Source of the DNA: Gnetum montanum
Lineage: Eukaryota > Streptophyta > Gnetopsida > Gnetales > Gnetaceae
NCBI GenBank assembly: GCA_015680685.1
Contig: MNCI01011084.1
Coordinates: 142,585-204,584, forward strand
Reading direction: 5' to 3'
Length of the DNA stretch: 62,000 nucleotides
Positions 1 through 12,087 of this stretch are shown here, piece by piece. Both the position numbers and the translations under genes were made by a program. The number at the start of each line of letters is the position of its first letter. Within the stretch, counting starts at the first letter, position 1. The notes under the pieces were generated by a model. It saw only the letters and a list, made by a program, of their open reading frames with translations, searched no databases and was not told the DNA's origin.

Positions 1-1567
1 GGTTCACCAACTCTTCGAGTGGTGACTCATCCTCCTCATCACAAAATTTCACTCCCTTCTTACAAAGGGAGGGATCACGGTTGTATTCCTCTGCACTTTC
101 CCTTTTACATAGCTTACCCTCTTCTTGCGCTACTTGTTCCAATAAAACTTCAACTTCATGGGCTCTTAATTGGGAAAGTCTCCCTTGGGCGTAAGTCCCA
201 AGAGGTCTTCTCGTTTCGTTTCGTAGCCCATCCACGATGTGGCGAAGTTGATCCCGTTTAGCGTACCCATTGCCCGGGCAATGATGTAGCAGTGTATAAT
301 AATGGGTCATGGCAACATCCAAGGATTCATAAGCTCCTTGTTTCCAGCCTTGGATCTGCTTCCGTAAATTGAACACTTTGGAGTACATTTGATATTTGTT
401 GTTGAATAATTCAAGCATCGTACTCCACCTCCTGATGGTCTCCGGTTCTAAGGACCGGTACCAGTTCTCTGCTTCTTTCGTGAGTGTCCTTGGGAACAAC
501 TTGAGTTTCTGCCACTCATTATCTATGTTCTGCAAGGCACAGGCATCGTGGAATGCCTGTAAATGATGTTGAGGATCAGCGTTGTATCCCCCTTCAAAAC
601 GTGGGATATTATTTATGTCCAAACGCTTGATCCTACTGTCCTTTAAATGCCTTGTGGGAATCCTAACTGCCTCTCTAATATCGAGCATGCTTCGGGTTGC
701 GAGTAGGGGTTCATCATGATCATCTCTTTCATGATGCCTATGATGTCTACTTGGTGGTTCCCTATTCTCCCTACGTCCTTGCCCTTGTCCTAACTCCTCT
801 CGACCTTCCTGTCAAGGCATTTCATCTCTTTTACTTTTATTCTCCCTGTTATGCTCATGGTGGCTACGCCCAGATGTGGAAGGAGAGGGTGAATGATGAG
901 ATGAAGGAGAAGAAGAAGGGGATGCATCACCATGGCGATGTTTCTTACCTTCCCTTCGGCTTCTTCAGTCCCGATTGTTGTAACGATCAACATGTCTATC
1001 ATTAGTATGAGTAGCTGTTCCTGCCGTGAACAGCTAGTGCTCACGGGGATCAGAGCCTGGAATATGTATCGTTGATCTAAGGCCCTGATGCCTTACCTCT
1101 TCACCAAAGTGAGGAGGAGGAACATCATTTTCTAAGAAACCCATTGTGAGGGGTTCCTCGTCTCCTATTTCACTAATGACGTGGGGGACCTTGCCCTTCA
1201 ACAGTGAATGTTGGCTCTCCTACCTTGCATCCTGAATATGTTGGGCATTTGTGGGATGATAATCCCTTGTGTCATAATTATCCAGAACGTATTCAGCAAG
1301 CAGTTCTTGCATGCCAATCTGTGCTAAGGCACGGAAAAGCATGTTAGGAGCAGAACGATCCGGGGGTAACACAATGTTACCTTGCAAATCTCTCCACCGT
1401 AGTTGCTCATCTTGATGGAAAACAAAGGTAAAATCTGGCACATACTCATCGAGATGAGTATATGTGACTTTAGATTATTGAGGACATGGCTGGTCTCAGT
1501 TATGCGTGTGATTCTGACTATCTCCTGTATTGTCCTTAGGTGAGTTGATTGCATGAGAAGAAGCCAT
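1..1567 (-). pseudogene. gag of E1 (broken, 3' end outside window)
   Basis: Structural (capsid/nucleocapsid) polyprotein of an Athila/Tat-like element. The ATG at 1567-1565 follows the leader and aligns with the E2 start. A conserved N-terminal block (about 1441-1220) is followed by a Ser/His/Arg-rich stretch (about 1000-850) of the SSPSSHHSPSPS kind. Then comes the gag core, recognisable by GGYNADPQHHLQAFHDAC, a WQKLKLFP block and a WYRSLEPETI block. It is interrupted by stops and frame changes. The zinc knuckle seen in E2 would lie outside the window. Confidence 0.8.
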
Positions 1568-1693
1568 TTCTAATGGTGTGCTAATTTTCACCGTTATTTA
1601 TGGTCTTAATTAATTGATTAACCCTAAGGTTCATTTAAGCTCACAACAATGTGAGTGATATCCCTTATGTTCAATTGGCGAAAAAACACTTAG

Positions 1694-1711
1694 TCCCCGA
1701 CAACGGTGCCA
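1694..1711 (-). other. Primer binding site of E1, tRNA-Asp type
   Basis: One base inside the LTR, the minus strand reads TGGCACCGTTGTCGGGGA. This matches the complement of a plant tRNA-Asp 3' end (TGGCGCCGTTGCCGGGGA) except for two transitions. tRNA-Asp priming is known for Athila-type elements. Confidence 0.75.
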
Positions 1712-1712
1712 A

Positions 1713-2519
1713 TGATGAGTGGCGAGGTACCCCTACACTCAACCATACGAATACGAGCATGCACGCTCGATTTGGTCGAACACTTGGGGTTAATCGTTCG
1801 TTGTCTCCCCAGGCTTGCTTGTATGTGTCACGGTGTATGGTTAAGCAAGTCTGAGATATATGATTTTTTTGGTATTTTTCAGTTTATCTTCTAAGCTATG
1901 AGAGGAAAGGGTTGAGAAACTAACTAACTCTAACTAATGATCTAAGTCTAATTTAACTAGCGTCAGCATCCGTTCCCACCTACCGGACACCCCCTGAACT
2001 ATGCAACTGTGGCTACCAAACGCTAATCGTTACTGGGATCACCACACGTAACGCAAGTGCTCGAAGTGGTCATACTAAGGCACCTATTTAGCCTAAGTGT
2101 GATAAGCAGCCGATTCCTTGATTAGCCGTACTCATCCGTAGATGCTCGTAATCAAGTCGTACTTGTATGCAATAGGAAAGCAGAAAATAACAATAAATAA
2201 AACCATGTGCTGCAAGGTTTATCCAAGAAGTTCGTCTTTATTATCGTACAAAACTTGGGTTCAGGTTACAAGTTGATCGGATAAAGAGCCGTTCACTCTA
2301 GGACTCCTACTGCGGGCACATGGGAAAAATTCTAACTCTGGAGTGATCAATCTGCCAGAGCTTCGCTACTTCTAGCCAGGATTGGGAAATGAGGGGAGTT
2401 CCGCCTCTTATTTATAGATATGGAGGTGGATTGCAATATCGCAGGGAAAGACGCGATATTGCGTCGGCTGCGATATCGCGTACTCGATATCTCGGCGTTG
2501 TGCATGTCGCGGCTCGTCA
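1713..2519 (-). repeat. 5' LTR of E1
   Basis: Runs from TGACGAG (a changed TGATGAG) to CTCATCA in element sense, about 807 bp. It carries palindromic GATATC repeats at 2431-2494 and a TATAAATA box at 2409-2416. The outer end is inferred from the junction with E3 at 2519/2520. Confidence 0.85.
2409..2494 (-). promoter_or_regulatory. LTR core promoter of E1 with GATATC dyads
   Basis: In element sense, a cluster of four GATATC-type half sites (intact or with single changes such as CGATATT and CAATATC), one pair around GTAC-like spacing, lies just upstream of TATAAATA. The same arrangement recurs in the LTRs of E2 to E6. Promoter function is inferred from position. Confidence 0.65.
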
Positions 2520-2727
2520 ATTAGATTAGGACCACATCATACACCTCACTTTGGACTAAAACATACGTGACAAAGCTAATACTAGTCCAGGTGGGAAGAC
2601 AGCAAACTGCAACCTAAGGATAACTATCTAGGTACTACAACTAGTCCGTCTGCAAAGTTCAACCGGATCACACGTGAAAACGCTCGTATTCGTATGGTTG
2701 AGTGTAGGGGTAGCTCACCACTTATCA
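2520..2727 (+). repeat. 5' LTR of E3, last ~208 bp only
   Basis: Aligns with the end of the 3' LTR (15552-15760), ending in a mutated CTTATCA. Its upstream part was displaced by insertion of E1. Confidence 0.85.
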
Positions 2728-2728
2728 T

Positions 2729-2746
2729 TGGCGCCGTTGTTGGTGA
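2729..2746 (+). other. Primer binding site of E3, tRNA-Asp type
   Basis: TGGCGCCGTTGTTGGTGA starts one base after the LTR. The first 11 bases match the tRNA-Asp complement exactly; the rest has changes. Confidence 0.75.
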
Positions 2747-2868
2747 TGGTTCTAGTTATCTAGATTAGTTATATCATACAAGGTCGTTGTATAGGAATTA
2801 ATGATATATCTTTTAAAACGAAATAATTATTAAAATTCACATATAATTTCACACACAATTTCACAACC

Positions 2869-3619
2869 ATGCCTCTCCTACAAAACTATAATAATGCCAC
2901 ATTTAGTGAGGCAGTTCATTGGAAAACCAACGAATTAAATGACAATGAATATTAGAGTACTCAACCTTATGCAGGAGTCCCCTACATTTATGAACACCCC
3001 AGCGATACTGAAAGACTCTCGTCATCCAACTCTAACACCTCTAGTGAGGATGAGACATCCCATAGAACGAGGAGGCCTGAAAGACCTAGGACCTTCTCAA
3101 TAACTAACAAGAACTTACTTGGGAATGATTGGAAGACTTACAAAAGTCATAACGAGTTTTACAGTTCCTTCTCTTCCTCTACTTCTTCAACGTTAGATTG
3201 TGACATGGATGACTAACTTTCAAGGGATTGGCGTAGAACTAAAAATCGAGCTCACAAAGGAAATCAAGAACGCCAACATAAACGAAGGCAACATCATCCC
3301 AACACATGAAAGCATAACTTCCCAGATGATGATGAACCCCTATTGGCCACTAAGAGCCTAACGCCAATACAAGAGGCTGTTCGAAACTCCCGTAGGCATC
3401 GTAAAGAGAGTTGTCTACCTAGGCTCAATTTAAACAACTTTCCTACTTTTTTAGGAGGCTATGACTTAGATCTACAACAACATTTACTAGCCTTCTACGA
3501 TGCCTGCACATGGAACAACATTGATAACGGTTGGCAAAAGCTTAAGCTCTTTCCTATGACACTCGTTGGCCAAGCAAAAGTATGGTATAGATTGTTAAAA
3601 CCAAATTCAATAGGACGTT
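2869..3619 (+). pseudogene. gag of E3, 5' segment
   Basis: Starts at an ATG (MPLLQ) that aligns with the E4 and E6 gag starts. It contains at least three in-frame stops and an insertion relative to E4 and E6: an Asp/Ser-rich stretch at about 2990-3230. It then enters the gag core (NNFPTFLGGYDLDLQQHLL, WQKLKLFPMT, AKVWYRLLKPNSI). The frame is cut after the NSI codons, where E2 is inserted; the last five bases (ACGTT) are the target site. The product would be the capsid-like protein of the element. Confidence 0.85.
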
Positions 3620-4390
3620 TCATGGGATGCGATATTGCATGGGCCATGATATCACGGTGCGTCGCAAAGTCTATAAATAAGAGGCGGCATTCCCTTGTTT
3701 CTCATCCTAGGCTTAGACCGTAATGAAACTCTGGCAGTTTTCCCTCTCTAGAGATAGAATATTCTCCATGTTCCCGCAATAGGAACTTCAAAGTGAATGG
3801 ATCTTTATTCGAGCAAATATTGTACCTGAACGCAAGTTTGTGTATGGCAATAAAGACGAACTTCTTGGATAAACCTTGCAGTGCATGGAATAGGCTAATT
3901 AGGACTTTTATTTAATGTTATTTATTATTTGTCATTTAATGCTTTATTAGTTATTAAATCTCTCTCAACCCTTCTCTCCTAGTTAAGTGCCTCAGTATGA
4001 CCGCTTCGAGCACGTGCGTTACGCTTGGTGATCCCATCAACGATTAGTAGCCAAGGTTGCATTGGTTCAGGGTGTGAACGGTAAGTGGGAACGGATGCTA
4101 ACGCTAGGTTAATTTCGACTTAGTTAGTTAGTTAGAGTTAGTTAATTAGTCTCTTCACCCTTCACCTTCTTAGCATAGGAGATAAAACAGAAAATCTATA
4201 AAAATCATATACCTCAGACTTACTTAACCATACACCATGACAACTACAAGTAAGTTTGGGAAGACAACGAATGATTAACCTTAAGTGTTCCATGAGGCAT
4301 GTAGGCACTTAGTCTGCTGAATTCGACCAGATTGCACATGTAACGCTCGTATTCGTATGGTTGAGTGTTGGGATACCTCGCCACTCATCA
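3620..4390 (+). repeat. 5' LTR of E2
   Basis: TCATGGG (from TGATGGG) to CTCATCA, 771 bp, very similar to 9815-10575. The dyad region is 3628-3654 and TATAAATA is 3672-3679. It keeps one half-site pair (around ATGGGCCAT) that the 3' LTR lacks. Confidence 0.9.
3628..3679 (+). promoter_or_regulatory. LTR core promoter of E2
   Basis: Two GATATC-type half sites (GATATT, GATATC) flank a symmetric ATGGGCCAT centre, followed after 18 bases by TATAAATA. Promoter role inferred. Confidence 0.55.
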
Positions 4391-4391
4391 T

Positions 4392-4409
4392 AGGCGCCGT
4401 TGCCAGGGA
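4392..4409 (+). other. Primer binding site of E2, tRNA-Asp type
   Basis: AGGCGCCGTTGCCAGGGA, one base after the LTR. It has two differences from the tRNA-Asp complement. Confidence 0.75.
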
Positions 4410-4536
4410 CTAAGTGTTTTTGCGCTAAGTAGAACATAGGAAATCACTCACATCGTTGGGAGCTTAAATGAACCTTAGGGTTAATTAAACGAAAAATTAT
4501 ATACTGGTTAAATAACACACCGAATTAAAATTAACA

Positions 4537-7500
4537 ATGTCTTCTTCTAACAAGAGCAATTCACCACCTAGGGATTATACTAGAAACAGTCAGCAATCAA
4601 AACACATAACCAAAATCTGCCAGTTCCTCAACAGTATTGGATAGTATATACTCATCCCAATGAGTATATTCCTGATTTTACTTTTATCCTTCATTAGGAT
4701 GAACAGCTACGATGGAGAGATGTACAAGGTAGCATAGTCTTACCTCTAGATCGTGTAGTCCCTAACATGCTCCTACGTGCCTTACATAGATCGGCATGAC
4801 ACAACTATATGCTGAATACATTGTAGGTAATTTTGACACAAGGGATTACCATCCCACAGAAGCACAACATTTAAGGGACTTGCAGTAGGAGAGCCATCAC
4901 ACACTGTTGAAGGGCAAAGGGGTCCTGCATGTCCTAAGTGAAATTGGAGATGATGAACCCATTATAACGGGTTCTCTATTGAAGGATGTTTCCCCTCCTA
5001 ATGATGGTGAGGAGGTAGGGTATTAGAACCTATGATCCACGATACATAACCCTGGTTCTGATCCTCATGAATGCCAACAGTTCACTAAGGAAACAAAAAC
5101 ACATGATAAGGACGGGCACTTAGATCGTCATCACGATCGGGGCCATAGCAGTCGAAGAGAAGGCAAGAAACATCGTCATGGCAATGGTTCTCCTTCTTCT
5201 TCCCCTTTATCACATCACTCACCCTCTCCTTTCACATCTAGGCGTAGCCATAGAGAGCATAATGGTGAGGATAGAGGTAGGAAAAATGAGAGACCTCGAT
5301 GAGAGATTCGAGAGAGAGGACAAGGGCACGAACGAAGGGAAAGTAGGGAACAAGATAGACATCATAGATGTCATGAAAGAGATGATCATGATGAGCCCCT
5401 ACTTGCCATCCAAAGTATGCTAGACATCACGGAGGTAGTGAGAATACCAACAAGGCATCAAAGAGATAGTTGGATCAAACGATTAGATATGAATAATATC
5501 CCATGCTTCGAAAGGGGATACAACGTTGATCCGCAACATCATTTACAGGTATTCCACGATGCCTGTGCCTTGCAAAACATAGAAAACGACTGGCAAAAAC
5601 TGAAGTTGTTTCCTAGGACACTCATCAAGAAAGCAGAGAGTTGGTACTGGTCCTTAGAACCGGAAACCATTAGGAGGTGGAATACGATGTTAGAACTGTT
5701 CAACGATAAATATCAAACGTACCCTAGAGTGTATAACTTGTGTAAGTAGATCCAAGGATGGAAACAAGGTACTCATGAACCATTGGATGCTACCATGGGC
5801 CGATACTATGCATTATTACATTGGTGCTCGGGCCATGGTTACGCACAACGGGACCAACTTCGCCACATCGTATATGGGCTAAGATATGAAACTAGGAGAC
5901 CCCTTGGGACTTATGTCCAAGGGAGACTATCAGAACTTAGATATCATGAAATTCATTACTTGTTGGAGCAAGTAGCCAAAGAAGAAGGGGGGCTATGAAA
6001 AAGAGAGAGCGCGGAAGAATACAACTGTGATCCATCCCTTCAAAAGAAGGGAGTGAAATTTTGCGATGAGAAGGATGAGTCACCACTCGAAGAGTTGGTG
6101 AACAGAATAACCTTGCCGATTCAAAAGCTAACAATAGAAGTATCGGCTAAGATGGATCAATTGTGGGATTCCTTAGAATCTAGACTTGAAACTGTCCTGT
6201 AAATCGTAGAAGAGTCTAAGGAGGAATGAGGTAGTGACTCCGATAAGAAAAAGCGGAGAGATTCAGGCCCTGCACATAACAAGGGTAAGGGAAAAATGAC
6301 AACCACCGATGAGGTTGTGGATTCTGACATAGACGATGATGGTGGATGTGAGATCTACCAATATGACCATCCTAAGGGATGTTGTCCAATCATCTCACAT
6401 CTACAAGAGTCTGGGGTGTATGCACTTAACCTGAGACTCAACAAACAACAAACACCTCGAAGGTTACCTTATCCCTAAGGTAACCCAAGATAGTTCCACC
6501 AACCGTTAACGTACTATCCAAGTGGAACTCCACGACAACCCATCGGACAACATCAGCAGTGGCAACACCCACAATCATGGGGGATGCCACCGCCAAAACA
6601 ATAGTACCGTTACCGGCAACTAAACCCATATGGATACTACGTGCAGCAACCGATTTCTCTAAGTGACTCTATGGGTTACACAACTCCCCAATGTCACTAC
6701 CAAGTTCGAGAGTACTTTAGGAGGACTCCTTCTCCTATGGGAGACACCCCACACATGTATCATCCTCCTACTCCATCTGCACCTCTTCTACCAATAGTTC
6801 CCATACCACCTACTCCAACAATGCAAGGGGAACTCCCCACTCAACTGCAGCAATGTAACGCTACGAGAGCCATAAATATTCAACCCACTGCTAGTTCTGA
6901 CAATCGTAAGAAGAAAAGACCTTTCTTCAGAACCAAAAGCCCAAACAAGCTCTCACAACAATAAGCGGTTGAGCCTATGTATGCTTCTCCAACAAACAAG
7001 ACTTTGGGGCTTCCTTCCGTCCAACAACAGAGCTTCATGCATAGGGTTATGTTAACACATACCATAATCGACTGGATCAAGGTAGGCCACCTTCCTAGGA
7101 AACTCTCTGATCCTAGAAGCCCCTTAATCTATCTACAAGTCACCGGGAATGAACCACATAAGGCTCTTCTTGACTCAAGTTACGGAGTCAATTTAATCTC
7201 ACGAGAAATGTATCAAGCCTAGAACCTGCCCCAACTTAAGAAGAGCAATATTCAATTAGAGTTGGTTGACCAGTCCATCACCATTCCCTTGGGATTGGTA
7301 GAGGACATAGTTACCACTGTGTATGGTTGGTCATACCCAGCCGATTTCCTGGTTATCGAAGTCAACAGTAACAATGGAGGCTTCCCAATTATAATGGGAA
7401 GGCCATGGCTAAGCACAATAGACACGTACCTAGGGATTCGCGATCTTTCCTTGGAGATATCTAAGGTAAACATTTATGGAAAGATTAAGAAGAAGAAAGT

Positions 7501-7597
7501 TTCGTGCATCACATACAACGACTCAAAGGGTGATGACATGGAGAAATGTTCAGCATCTCTTCCATGTAACTGGTATGCACCAAAGGAAAACATTTAA
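4537..7597 (+). pseudogene. gag-protease polyprotein of E2
   Basis: ATG at 4537 (MSSSNKSNSPP). The first part is frameshifted; from 5417 to the TAA at 7595 one frame is followed with several stops. The blocks in order are an N-terminal block, a Ser/His/Arg-rich stretch (about 5150-5260), and the gag core (GYNVDPQHHLQVFHDAC, WQKLKLFPRTL, WYWSLEPETIRRW). Next come a zinc knuckle whose second Cys is replaced by Tyr (CEIYQYDHPKGCC, about 6346-6385) and a Pro/Gln-rich tail. It ends in a retropepsin-like aspartic protease: LLDSSYGVNLI, catalytic Asp codon 7172-7174, with the usual Ser/Thr-Gly disturbed, then IIMGRPWLSTID. Capsid, nucleocapsid and maturation roles are known for the family; this copy is dead. 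Confidence 0.85.
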
Positions 7598-9814
7598 AGG
7601 TGCATGTATGTAGCAACCACACAAGTAGTAGACACCCCGTGGTTGACAACTAAACGAAAGAACAATCGATCAACATGCACGAAATGAACTGGGGAAACAA
7701 CTCATGCTAACAATGAAGGCATAGACACATTGGAGTATGAGCGTCACCAACTTCCACCCCTTAATCTAAGAACATCAATTGGGAGAAGTTGGACACTTTT
7801 AAGAAATTCAAATCGACATTCATTATTTTGGATCTCTCCCTTTCCATTCAGTCATGGGGGAGATGGCCACCTATGATGATCATTGGAGGCCCTCAGTTCT
7901 TTTTAGTTTTTTCTACACATTTTTTTTACACATTTTTGTTTTACACATTTCTTTTTTACATATTTTTGTTTTACACGTTTTTTTAACACATTTTTGTTTT
8001 ACAAATTTCTTTAACTTTTCTTGTTTTTGTTTCACAACATCATTTTTTTTATCCATCCTGTAAGTTTTGTGTGTGTGTGTGTGTGTGTGTGTGTTTTATC
8101 CATCCTGTAAGTTTGTCACCCAATAAGTGTTCTTTATGATGGTATGAATTGTTTTCATATTGATTGGTAATGTTTGCTTTTTACCTTTAAGTTATGATGT
8201 TGATACTCAGGTATGTTTCTTTTGATATGACAGGCAATGAGTCCACTTCATCCATTCATCCACAATTCTCTATGGTCTCTCTTGGCTTTGAAATTTACAA
8301 TCCCTTTCTAAATAAGAACTCTAATGAATAGGTAACTGGGCACTTCTCAAACTAAGGAAGGACTGAAGGATTGAAAAGGGTGTGACTTCAAGGGAACTTG
8401 ATGCATTTGTGTTGGCCATTCTCTTAGGTGCTTGGATTTTTTCTTCTTGAGTTTTCTTGCCATTTCGATGTTACCTAATTATCGGAAGCTGAATCTTTGC
8501 ATGGTGTGGTTCTCATGCATAAAAACATAAAACAAAAAAAAAGTGAGAATTCAAAGCACATCCCTTAGACGAAATAATCCCTTGGGCTACAAGCACTAGT
8601 TATGGAACTCAAAATAAAACTGTTCCCTCTAACTAAGGTCCTTCTTGCTTCCCATTCTCTCCTCCTTCGTTTCGTTGGAATGGTGGTGGCTCTTGGGGAA
8701 GGTATTCTTATTATTCAAGTGGATGGATTAGCCGAATGCATTGATGTGAAGTCACTGGATGTGGTTCGTTTGAGGCCGGAGTTGGAATGAGATTTGCTAA
8801 GTCACATTAATCATGCAATACACAAGGGGTTGTACACTACCTTGTTCTTGAGACTCCATTCCATTCTATTCTCTCCACCCTTCTCTCCATTATTCACCTC
8901 ATTACCGATTGTATCATTAGTAGATATTTTGGTAGATGCATTGTTTTCTTTTTGGTAAATTCTTACGGTTAAGACATTAACTCTTGTTCCAAAGGACATT
9001 CCTAGAGCCTACAGACTCTTCAAATGTGGGTTTATTAGGGCATTAAGGGCATAAATCTTCTTTGGGGAGGACCCACTGACATTCCTATTTGGTGCACTAG
9101 TTAACTTCTTTCCCTTAACATTTTTTCAATCCAATTTATTTTGTTCATTTCCATCTTGACATCCATTTCATCGATGTCCTAGTTGTCTCTTTTTCTCCAT
9201 CTTCTTGTTCTCTTTCCTTTTTCCATTCTCTCGCTACCGGAGGTTCGCAATTAGTCATGGGGGTATGGGGCCCAATTTGTTTCGATTTTCTCCCAACCCC
9301 TACACCTTCGGCAGTCACCAATATTATATCTCCAGATCCACAATCAGCCATACCACAACTCAGCTAATGGACTTACACCGAAGCAAGGTATCAATTACAT
9401 GATGATTCATTTACCCTTGCTAATATAAGACTATGTTGTGTGTGTAGATGGCAATCATGCAACAATGAATTGGACCTGGAGGGAACACTTGGAATGGAGA
9501 GGTGCTGAAGCAGTTATGCAAAGAGCAAGATCTATGGCGTTCTTACAGATGGACAACGAAAGGCGCAATCTTGGCATTGGCAGCAGCAAAAACTCTTTCT
9601 CTCTCTCTTTCTCTTTCTCAGCTACCAAATGAGGCCTAATGTCAATGTAATAAGGTGTTCACTATTGTTGTCATGAACACCAATTTTGTTGTTTCTTGTA
9701 ATGATGATCCATTCACATGTCATCCCATTAGTCTCATTTGAGTCAATAATCCCATACCTTCCCGATATTATTGTAAGGAACTCGAGGATGAGTTTTCATT
9801 TAGTCATGGGGGTA
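7598..9814 (+). other. 3' non-coding half of E2, spacer and ORF2 relic
   Basis: No convincing gene. Holds a T-rich tract (7905-8045) with loosely repeated ttttacacattt units, a GT repeat, and blocks shared with the E3/E4/E6 spacer (for example ctttggggaggacccact near 9060). A splice-acceptor-like end, GCTAAT at 9419-9424 and tgtgtgtgtag ending at 9447, precedes an ATGGC (9448-9450). That ATG sits where ORF2 starts in the other elements, but the frame closes almost at once. Confidence 0.5.
8069..8094. repeat. (GT)13 microsatellite between two short direct repeats
   Basis: Thirteen GT units flanked on both sides by ttttatccatcctgtaagtt (8048-8068 and 8095-8115). The unit may have expanded after a local duplication. 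Confidence 0.9.
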
Positions 9815-10575
9815 TGATGGGACGCGATATCCTGGTGCACCGCAAAGTCTATAAATAAGAGGTGGCATTCCCTTGTTTCTCATCCTAGGCTTAGACCATA
9901 GTGAAACTCTAGCAGTTTTCCCTCTCCAGAGATAGAACATTTTCCATGTGCCCATAGTAGGAACTCCAAAGTAAACGGATCTTTATTCGAGCAAATATTG
10001 TACCTAAACACAAGTTTGTGTACGACAGTAAAGACGAACTTCTTGGATAAACCTTGCAATGCATGGAATAGGCTAATTAGGAATTTTATTTACTGTTATT
10101 TATTATTTGTCATTTAATGCTTTATTAGTTATTAAATCTCTCTCAACCCTTCTCTCCTAGTTAAGTGCCTTAGTACGACCGCTTCGAGCACGTGCGTTAC
10201 ACTTGGTGATCCCAGCAATGATTAGTGTTTGGTAGCCAAGGTTGCATTGGTTTAGGGTATGAATGGTAAGTGGGAATGGATGCTAACACTAGGTTAATTT
10301 AGACTTAGTTAGTTAGTTAGAGTTAGTTAATTAGTCTCTTCACCATTCACCTTATTAGCATAGGAGATAAAATAGAAAAGTTATAAAAATCATATACCTC
10401 GGACTTACTTAACCATACACTGTGACAACTACAAGTAAGTCTGGGAAGACAACGAATGATTAACCTTAAGTATTCCATGAGGCATGTAGGCACTTAGTCT
10501 GCGGAATTTGATTGGATCGTGCGTGTAATGCTCATATTTGTATGGTTGAGTTTTGGGATACCTCGCCACTCATCA
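9815..10575 (+). repeat. 3' LTR of E2
   Basis: TGATGGG...CTCATCA, 761 bp, preceded by the polypurine tract catttagtcatgggggta. TATAAATA at 9850-9857. It has only one GATATC half site (9825-9832), one pair fewer than its 5' partner. Confidence 0.9.
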
Positions 10576-12087
10576 ACATTGGTCAACAATGGTAGAAGTC
10601 TTTAACGAAAAATATCAAACCTACGCAAGAGTGTCAGCCTTGAGGAAACAAATCCAAGAGTGGAAAAAAGCAAAACATGAACCTTGGACATGGCCTTAGA
10701 AAGATATTATGCACTATTAAAAAATTGTTGAGGATATGGATTTTCTGAGGAAAGGCTAATGTATCATATTATTGATGGGCTTAGTGATGCAACAATAGAG
10801 ACCTTAGGAATGTATGCCCAAGGTCAACTATACAAACTACGGACCCATCAAGTCCAAGAGCTTATTAAGCAGGTAGCAAAAGAATAAGGAGAAATGGCTA
10901 GATGGGAGAGTGTTGAAAAACATCAATGGGACCAAAATCTCAACTTAATAAAGGTCCATGATCATAAAAATGAGAAATCAACTAATCTCAAGGTGAAAGA
11001 ATCATCTTTACCAATACAACAATCATTAGAAGAGGTTGAGGCAAAGATCATCAAGATGTTGGAATGGACATATCAAAAGTGTGAGAATTTATCAACAATA
11101 TTGAAGATAGAGTTAAGAAGTAGGAAAAAACATTAGACAATTAGAAAGAAGGAATGAAGAAAATAAGAGCTCAACTACTGATCATACATATGAATGCAAC
11201 ATATGCTTGTACGATCACCCCAAAGGCCAATGCCCAATACTGTTACATTTACATGAGCATTGGGAAAACACATTACATCCAGAGTTCATACAAAGATACT
11301 ATGTTCGATCACAGTGGCAACAATCCCAGTCGTGGGGGAGACCACCACTAATGGGAGACACCCTTCATATTATCTGAATCGAAATGCTTATCAAGTTCAA
11401 CATCTTATTTCTCTAGTTGGGCCACCATACTCTATCGCACCACATTACTATTCTCCTCAATACTATTAACCCATGCCTCCAACACAACCACCAACTGCGC
11501 ACCTTATACTCCTCCTAACTTTCAACATTCTCATCCTTTCCCTCCTTCCACATTGCCACCGACTGTTCCTAAGGTACCTGCACCATAGCAACAATCCATG
11601 AATAACACATGTGCTACTACTTCCAACAGCAGTGAGAAACCTCAGCAAAATCAAAAGCGCCCCTTCTTTAAACACGGTCATAAAAAGGAACAACATAATT
11701 CAGAGGCCATTGCATTTTCCAACTTACCACAAGTCCCACACTGTGGTGCACCCTCATCTTTGAATCCAACACCTCATGTTACTTCATCAAGGCCACCATT
11801 TGACACTCCAACAACCATATGGCCCAATGAACACAACAATGGAAGGCATCATCCCAATCCTTGCATACCATCTAATAGTCCCAAATATCATAGTGGGTCG
11901 ACTCATTATCTGGGCACTACATCATATAAAGTGCCCCACTATGCTTCCTACAACCAAGTGTGTGAACCCCAATGGGATAAGTATGACCAGGCCCCAATAT
12001 TTCCAACATGCAAGGATCCTCACTCTTCATTTATTAATTCTTGACATACTCAACCATTTAGTTATGGGGGATACCCCCCATTCTAAT
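10576..12087 (+). pseudogene. gag of E3, 3' segment
   Basis: Resumes gag exactly after E2 with the duplicated target ACATT, then the block LRKQIQEWKKAKHE, the GQLYKLRTHQVQELIKQV region, and a zinc knuckle CX2CX3HX4C (CNICLYDHPKGQC type, frameshifted here). A long Pro/His/Ser-rich tail ends near SYGGYPPF. Several frameshifts and stops are present. The tail is the part missing from E4. Confidence 0.8.

Larger units (their letters stand above)
1..2519 (-). mobile_element. E1: LTR retrotransposon, 5' part, cut by window edge
   Basis: The 5' LTR, primer site and most of gag of an Athila/Tat-like Ty3/gypsy element, read on the minus strand; the rest lies left of the window. Its LTR stops at 2519, and the next base resumes the LTR of E3 at the exact point where E3's 3' LTR reads gtagc-attagattagg. 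E1 is therefore inserted in the E3 5' LTR. The target duplication would be ATTAG (2520-2524), but its partner is outside the window. Gag and leader resemble E2 more than E3, E4 or E6, so E1 and E2 form a sub-family. Confidence 0.85.
3620..10575 (+). mobile_element. E2: LTR element with gag-protease, inserted in E3 gag
   Basis: Two LTRs, a tRNA-Asp-type primer site, a gag-protease frame, spacer and polypurine tract. The target duplication is ACGTT (3615-3619) / ACATT (10576-10580), one mismatch. The uninterrupted site is seen in the gag of E6 (minus strand, about 59060-59075). After protease there is no reverse transcriptase, RNase H or integrase. The 3' half resembles the E3/E4/E6 spacer plus a decayed ORF2 start. 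Confidence 0.9.

Noticed and set aside
790-1044. 84-codon open frame, minus strand, in E1
   Set aside because: It is out of frame with the Ser/His/Arg-rich part of gag that aligns with E2; a shadow frame.
1694-1711. tRNA gene fragments at the primer sites
   Set aside because: Only the 18 bases complementary to a tRNA 3' end are present, next to LTR ends; no cloverleaf.
8602-8790. 62-codon open frame in E2 3' half
   Set aside because: No homology to ORF2 or any domain I recognise; length is expected by chance.
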